NCBI RefSeq assembly: GCF_036088315.1
Contig: NZ_CP107996.1
Location: 5,761,001-5,825,000, forward strand
Length of the DNA: 64,000 nt
Direction of reading: 5' to 3'
Origin: Streptomyces sp. NBC_00344
GTDB taxonomy: Bacteria > Actinomycetota > Actinomycetes > Streptomycetales > Streptomycetaceae
Positions 60,038 to 64,000 of this stretch are shown piece by piece. The position numbers and the translations under genes were made by a program. Below the pieces are notes generated by a model. The model was not told the DNA's origin. It searched no databases and was given only the letters and a program-made list of their open reading frames with translations. The first letter of the stretch is position 1. Each line of letters opens with the position of its first letter.

Positions 60038-60232
60038 ATGCCGAAGAACAAGACGCACAGCGGTACCAGCAAGCGCTTCAAGATCACCGGCTCCGGCAAG
60101 GTGCTCCGTGAGCGCGCCGGCAAGCGCCACCTGCTCGAGCACAAGTCGTCGAAGAAGACCCGCTCGCTGACCGGCACCGTCACGGTGGCCCCGGGCGACG
60201 CCAAGAAGGTCAAGAAGCTTCTCGGCAAGTAG
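60038..60232 (+). CDS. rpmI: 50S ribosomal protein L35
   Basis: A 64-residue, very basic ribosomal protein of the large subunit. '[42 protein letters not shown]' is the standard L35 sequence. It lies 122 bp after infC and 103 bp before rplT, in the conserved infC-rpmI-rplT operon. GAGGAGAG precedes the ATG. Confidence 0.97.
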   Translation: MPKNKTHSGTSKRFKITGSGKVLRERAGKRHLLEHKSSKKTRSLTGTVTVAPGDAKKVKKLLGK

Positions 60233-60335
60233 TGCCGGGCCCCCGGTGACCACCGGAGGCACGACATCCGACCGGGACCAATTCGTTTCCGGGCCGTGTG
60301 AGTCCAACCACGGCCCCGCTACAAGGAGTTAACAA

Positions 60336-60722
60336 GTGGCACGCGTCAAGCGGGCAGTCAACGCCCACAAGAAGCGCCGGGCAATCCTCGAAGCCGCCAG
60401 CGGCTACCGTGGTCAGCGTTCGCGCCTGTACCGCAAGGCCAAGGAGCAGGTCACCCACTCCCTGGTCTACAACTACAACGACCGCAAGAAGCGCAAGGGC
60501 GACTTCCGCCGCCTGTGGATCCAGCGCATCAACGCCGCTGCCCGCGAGAACGGCATGACGTACAACCGCCTCATCCAGGGTCTGAACGCCGCCAACATCG
60601 AGGTGGACCGCAAGATCCTCGCCGAGCTGGCCGTCAACGACTCCACCGCGTTCGCCGCGCTGGTCGAGGTCGCGCAGAAGGCGCTCCCGAGCGACGTCAA
60701 CGCGCCGAAGACCGCTGCCTGA
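60336..60722 (+). CDS. rplT: 50S ribosomal protein L20
   Basis: A 128-residue primary rRNA-binding protein needed for 50S assembly. The N-terminal basic helix '[39 protein letters not shown]' and the globular C-domain with '[17 protein letters not shown]' are complete. GTG start with AAGGAG. It closes the infC operon; a perfect hairpin follows. Confidence 0.97.
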   Translation: MARVKRAVNAHKKRRAILEAASGYRGQRSRLYRKAKEQVTHSLVYNYNDRKKRKGDFRRLWIQRINAAARENGMTYNRLIQGLNAANIEVDRKILAELAVNDSTAFAALVEVAQKALPSDVNAPKTAA

Positions 60723-60746
60723 TACAGGCAAACTCTTCACACCGGA

Positions 60747-60777
60747 GGACCCGCAGACGGACACCGTCTGCGGGTCC
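60747..60777 (+). terminator. Intrinsic terminator after rplT
   Basis: A perfect 14-bp stem (ggacccgcagacgg at 60747-60760 with 60764-60777), 3-nt loop, then GCTGTGTTCTGT. It ends the infC-rpmI-rplT transcript. Confidence 0.83.
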
Positions 60778-60830
60778 GCTGTGTTCTGTAGTTCCGCAGA
60801 TCCGTACGCACGTAAGGTGAAACGCCGACC

Positions 60831-61688
60831 ATGGGCACCCCCGCCGAGCTGATCTCCCCGCGTTCCCCGCGCGTCGCCGCCGCCAGGAGGCTGGCCCGGC
60901 GCAATTTCCGCACCAGGGAACGCCGGTTCATCGCCGAGGGCCCCCAGGCCGTGCGGGAAGCGGTGGTCCACCGGTCGGGCGGCGAGCCGACCCTGACCGA
61001 GCTGTTCGCCACGGTCGATGCCGCCGAACGGTACGCCGACATCATCCGGGCCGCACGGGAGGCCGGGGCACGGATCCACCTGGCCGGTGACGAGGTGCTC
61101 GCCGGGCTCTCCCAGACCATCACCCCCCAGGGGCTGGTGGGTGTCTGCCGCTTCCTGGACTCCCCCTTCGAGGAAATCCTCAGCGCCCGGCCCCGGCTGG
61201 TGGCGGTGCTCGCCCATGTCCGCGACCCCGGCAACGCCGGCACCGTACTGCGCTGTGCCGACGCGGCGGGGGCCGACGCGGTCGTCCTCACCGACGCGTC
61301 CGTCGACCTCTACAACCCCAAATCCGTACGGGCGTCGGTGGGTTCGCACTTCCATCTGCCGGTTGCCGTCGGTGTTCCGGTCGAGCAGGCGGTCGCCGGT
61401 CTGAAGGCGGCGGGGGTACGGATCCTCGCCGCGGACGGCGCGGGCGATGACGACCTCGACGCGGAGCTCGACGCCGGGACCATGGGCGGGCCGAGCGCCT
61501 GGATCTTCGGCAACGAGGCCTGGGGGCTGCCCGAGGAGACCCGGGCGCTCGCCGACGCCGTGGTGCGCGTCCCGATCCACGGCCGGGCCGAGAGTCTGAA
61601 CCTCGCGACGGCCGCAGCCGTATGTCTCTACGCTTCGGCACGTGCGCAGCGCGCTTCCGGAGGGTGCCGCTCCGTCACCTCCACCTAG
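60831..61688 (+). CDS. SpoU/TrmH-family RNA 2'-O-methyltransferase
   Basis: A 285-residue knotted (SPOUT) methyltransferase. An N-terminal substrate-binding domain ('NFRTRERRFIAEGPQAVREAV') is followed by motif 1 'HVRDPGNAGTVLRCADAAGADAVVLTD', motif 2 'AWIFGNEAWGLPEE' and motif 3 'VPIHGRAESLNLATAAAVCLYA'. It probably methylates a ribose in rRNA or tRNA. Similar genes follow rplT in many actinobacteria. The ATG follows AAGGTGAA. The target nucleotide is not assignable. Confidence 0.93.
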   Translation: MGTPAELISPRSPRVAAARRLARRNFRTRERRFIAEGPQAVREAVVHRSGGEPTLTELFATVDAAERYADIIRAAREAGARIHLAGDEVLAGLSQTITPQGLVGVCRFLDSPFEEILSARPRLVAVLAHVRDPGNAGTVLRCADAAGADAVVLTDASVDLYNPKSVRASVGSHFHLPVAVGVPVEQAVAGLKAAGVRILAADGAGDDDLDAELDAGTMGGPSAWIFGNEAWGLPEETRALADAVVRVPIHGRAESLNLATAAAVCLYASARAQRASGGCRSVTST

Positions 61689-61742
61689 TAGGGTGACGAG
61701 TTCGGGGGCCCACTGCGGTATTCGGAGAGGTGGGGTGCGGGG

Positions 61743-62867
61743 ATGGCTGTGCCAGCGGGCGGTGCGTCATCGCAGGGACATGGATCCCTGCTGAGCGGTG
61801 CGGGCTGGGCCGGGGACGGCGGGGTCGACCCCGAGGACCTCCCCGACGGTCTGGTCGTGGCCGACGAACGGGGCACGGTCATCTGCTTCAACTCGGCAGC
61901 CGCACGGATCACCGCCGTGCCCAGGGCCGCAGCTCTCGGCTCCCCGCTGGAGCAGGCGCTGCCGCTCGAGGACCTCAAGGGCCGCCGCTGGTGGACGCTG
62001 ACCGACCCGTACGGCGGGCTCGCCATCCGGTACGGCCAGCCCGAGCGCAATCTGCTCCTGCCCGGCGGCCGCGAGGTGCTGGTCTCCGCGCGGTACATAC
62101 GCGAGCACCCCACAGGCCCGGTGCGCCGGCTGGTGGTTTCCATCCGGGGCACCGAGGCGCGCCGGCGCACCGAACGCAGCCACGCCGAGCTGATAGCCAC
62201 GGTCGCGCACGAACTGCGCTCCCCGCTGACCTCGGTCAAGGGCTTCACCGCGACCCTGCTGGCCAAGTGGGAACGGTTCACGGACGACCAGAAGCGGCTG
62301 ATGCTGGAGACCGTCGACGCCGACGCCAACCGCGTCACCCGGCTGATCGCCGAACTGCTCGACATCTCGCGCATCGACTCGGGTCGCCTCGAGCTGCGCC
62401 GCCAGCCGGTCGACGTCGTGGCGGCCGTCGGACGGCACATCCAGGGGCACACCGCTTCGGGGCAGGACCCGGACCGCTTCCTGGTCCGTATCCAGCAGCC
62501 GCTGCCCGACCTCTGGGCGGATCCCGACAAGATCGACCAGGTCCTCGGCAACCTGCTGGAAAATGCGGTGCGCCACGGCGAGGGAACCGTCACGATCGAG
62601 GTGTCCGCAGCCTCCGCGAAGAACGACGAGAAGGGAACGGGCGTCACGGTGACCGACGAGGGCCCCGGCATTCCCGAGGAGTCGATGAGCCGCGTCTTCA
62701 CCCGTTTCTGGCGGGGCAGCAAGCGTGGCGGGACCGGGCTCGGCCTCTACATCGTCAAGGGGATCGTCGAGGCGCACGGCGGGACGATCACGGTCGGCCG
62801 GGGGCCCTGCGGCGGCGCAGAGTTCCGATTTATTCTGCCCGTCGGCGCTCCGGCCTACCTCTCCTGA
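61743..62867 (+). CDS. Sensor histidine kinase with PAS domain
   Basis: A 374-residue kinase without transmembrane helices. PAS domain at about 30-135 ('PDGLVVADERGTVICFNSAAARITAVP'), HisKA with phospho-acceptor His156 ('VAHELRSPLTSVKGF'), then an ATPase domain with N-box 'QVLGNLLENAVRHGEG', G1 'TVTDEGPGIPEE' and G2 'GGTGLGLYIVKGIVEAHGG'. No response regulator is adjacent, so it is an orphan here; the NarL-type regulator at 3.3-4.0 kb is far away. It may sense redox or another cytosolic signal. Confidence 0.93.
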   Translation: MAVPAGGASSQGHGSLLSGAGWAGDGGVDPEDLPDGLVVADERGTVICFNSAAARITAVPRAAALGSPLEQALPLEDLKGRRWWTLTDPYGGLAIRYGQPERNLLLPGGREVLVSARYIREHPTGPVRRLVVSIRGTEARRRTERSHAELIATVAHELRSPLTSVKGFTATLLAKWERFTDDQKRLMLETVDADANRVTRLIAELLDISRIDSGRLELRRQPVDVVAAVGRHIQGHTASGQDPDRFLVRIQQPLPDLWADPDKIDQVLGNLLENAVRHGEGTVTIEVSAASAKNDEKGTGVTVTDEGPGIPEESMSRVFTRFWRGSKRGGTGLGLYIVKGIVEAHGGTITVGRGPCGGAEFRFILPVGAPAYLS

Positions 62868-62989
62868 GCAGCCCGCGGGCTTCTTCGCCTCCGCGCGGCC
62901 TTTAGACTCGGCACGTGGCACGTTTGCGTCCTTGACGTCGCTGTCGGCGAGCAGGTCGCCTCAGCCAGCAATCGGAAGTACGGGAAGAG

Positions 62990-64000
62990 ATGTCGGCACC
63001 GAACAAGTCGTACGACCCTGTTGAGGTCGAGGCACTGAAACCGGAAGAGATCGAGCGCATGCGGAGCGAGGCGCTGGCCGCCTTCGCCGCCGCGGGCGAC
63101 CTCGACGCGCTCGCACACGCGAAGACCGCACACACCGGGGGCACCTCGCCGCTGGCGCTCGCCAACCGCGAGATCGGTGCGCTGCCTCCGCAGGCCAAGG
63201 CCGACGCGGGCAAGCGCGTGGGCATGGCACGCGGCGCCGTGAACAAGGCCCTCGCGGCCCGGCAGGCGGAGCTGGAGGCCGAGCGCGACGAGCGGGTCCT
63301 GGTCGAGGAGGCGGTGGACGTCACACTGCCCTACGACCGCACGCCGGCCGGCGCCCGCCACCCGCTGACCACGTTCATGGAACGGGTCGCCGACATCTTC
63401 GTCGCCATGGGCTACGAGATCGCGGAGGGCCCGGAGGTCGAGGCGGAGTGGTTCAACTTCGACGCCCTGAACTTCACGCCCGACCACCCCGCCCGGCAGA
63501 TGCAGGACACCTTCTTCGTCCAGGGCCCCGAGGGCACGGAGGGTGACGAGTCCGGTGTCGTGCTGCGTACGCACACCTCGCCCGTCCAGGCCCGCACGCT
63601 GCTCGACCGTGAGCCCCCCGTCTACGTGGTCTGCCCGGGGCGGGTCTACCGCACCGACGAGCTGGACGCCACGCACACCCCGGTCTTCCACCAGATCGAG
63701 CTGCTCGCCGTGGACGAGGGCCTGACCATGGCCGACCTCAAGGGCACCTTGGACCACATGGTGCAGGCGCTCTTCGGGCAGGACATGACCACCCGGCTGC
63801 GCCCGAACTACTTCCCGTTCACCGAGCCGTCCGCCGAGATGGACATGCAGTGCTATGTCTGCCGCGGCGCCTCGGTGGGCAATCCCGACCGACCCTGCCG
63901 CACCTGCTCGAGCGAGGGCTGGATCGAGCTGGGCGGCTGCGGCATGGTCAACCCCAAGGTGCTGACCGCCTGTGGTGTCGACCCGCAGAAGTACAGCGGA
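62990..64000 (+). CDS. pheS: Phenylalanyl-tRNA synthetase alpha subunit, 3'-truncated by window
   Basis: The first 337 residues of PheS, the catalytic subunit of the alpha2beta2 enzyme that charges tRNA-Phe. Visible: N-terminal coiled coil, 'HPLTTFMERVADIFVAMGYEIAEGPEVE', motif 2-like 'VYRTDELDATHTPVFHQIE', and 'YFPFTEPSAEMDMQCYV'. An insertion with two CxxC pairs ('CYVC...CRTC') suggests a structural zinc site. About 40 residues are missing at the C-terminus. The ATG follows GGGAAGAG closely. pheT should follow outside the window. Confidence 0.96.
   Translation, partial: MSAPNKSYDPVEVEALKPEEIERMRSEALAAFAAAGDLDALAHAKTAHTGGTSPLALANREIGALPPQAKADAGKRVGMARGAVNKALAARQAELEAERDERVLVEEAVDVTLPYDRTPAGARHPLTTFMERVADIFVAMGYEIAEGPEVEAEWFNFDALNFTPDHPARQMQDTFFVQGPEGTEGDESGVVLRTHTSPVQARTLLDREPPVYVVCPGRVYRTDELDATHTPVFHQIELLAVDEGLTMADLKGTLDHMVQALFGQDMTTRLRPNYFPFTEPSAEMDMQCYVCRGASVGNPDRPCRTCSSEGWIELGGCGMVNPKVLTACGVDPQKYSG

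Noticed and set aside
62909..62929. Six-codon open frame (GTG...TGA) after a TAGACT box ahead of pheS, as a leader peptide
   Set aside because: It contains no phenylalanine codons and no attenuator hairpin was found before pheS.

Overview
The window is high-GC chromosomal DNA from an actinomycete, almost certainly a Streptomyces. It carries a complete Pup-proteasome gene set, Sec-independent (Tat) export genes, many GTG starts, several leaderless genes with a TAGGxT-like -10 box, and the infC-rpmI-rplT-pheS block. No tRNA or rRNA genes, insertion sequences, CRISPR arrays or phage genes were recognised. The sequence opens inside a gene (a solute-binding lipoprotein whose true start lies upstream) and closes inside pheS.

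Layout. 1-3.2 kb: two tandem, paralogous oligopeptide-type solute-binding lipoproteins. 3.3-8.3 kb: a NarL-type response regulator, a RecB-like nuclease, a site-2 protease with CBS domains, tRNA m1A58 methyltransferase, a secreted protein and a small ferredoxin. 8.5-21.7 kb: the pupylation/proteasome cluster arc-dop-pup-prcB-prcA, then a divergent LacI-regulator/MFS-exporter pair, then pafA, two FKBP isomerases and pafB-pafC. 21.7-28.6 kb: small conserved proteins, tatA, tatC, a lipid kinase, a HelY-type helicase and an RluA-type pseudouridine synthase. 28.7-36.6 kb: a SigK-type ECF sigma/anti-sigma pair, a fasciclin lipoprotein and a five-gene lipid-modifying operon. 36.7-46.7 kb: a PadR-ABC exporter unit, an iron-boxed siderophore-interacting reductase, a 5'-3' exonuclease, and a glycine-betaine-type ABC importer whose permease is fused to two binding domains. 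45.4-51.0 kb: a gamma-glutamylation catabolic set (cupin regulator, hydrolase, GlnA4-like ligase, aldehyde dehydrogenase, SDR). 51-59 kb: envelope and hypothetical proteins, a mycosin-like protease, a beta-lactamase-fold lipoprotein and a MIP channel. 59.2-64 kb: infC-rpmI-rplT, an SpoU methyltransferase, a PAS histidine kinase and pheS.

How the parts work together. Pup encoded here already ends in Glu, so PafA can use it directly; Arc (ending in QYL) feeds pupylated proteins to PrcAB, and Dop removes Pup. PafB/PafC are predicted WYL transcription activators. In the sigma region, three near-identical promoter elements (C/GCAATC-N16-CCGAAT) sit in front of the fasciclin gene, the FAD-oxidoreductase operon and the sigma gene itself. 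This defines a compact autoregulated regulon whose content matches the SigK/RskA locus (Rv0449c-Rv0444c) and the SigK-controlled fasciclin antigens of Mycobacterium tuberculosis. The most unusual single gene is the 874-residue permease-binding-protein fusion, with a 315-bp perfectly identical internal repeat.
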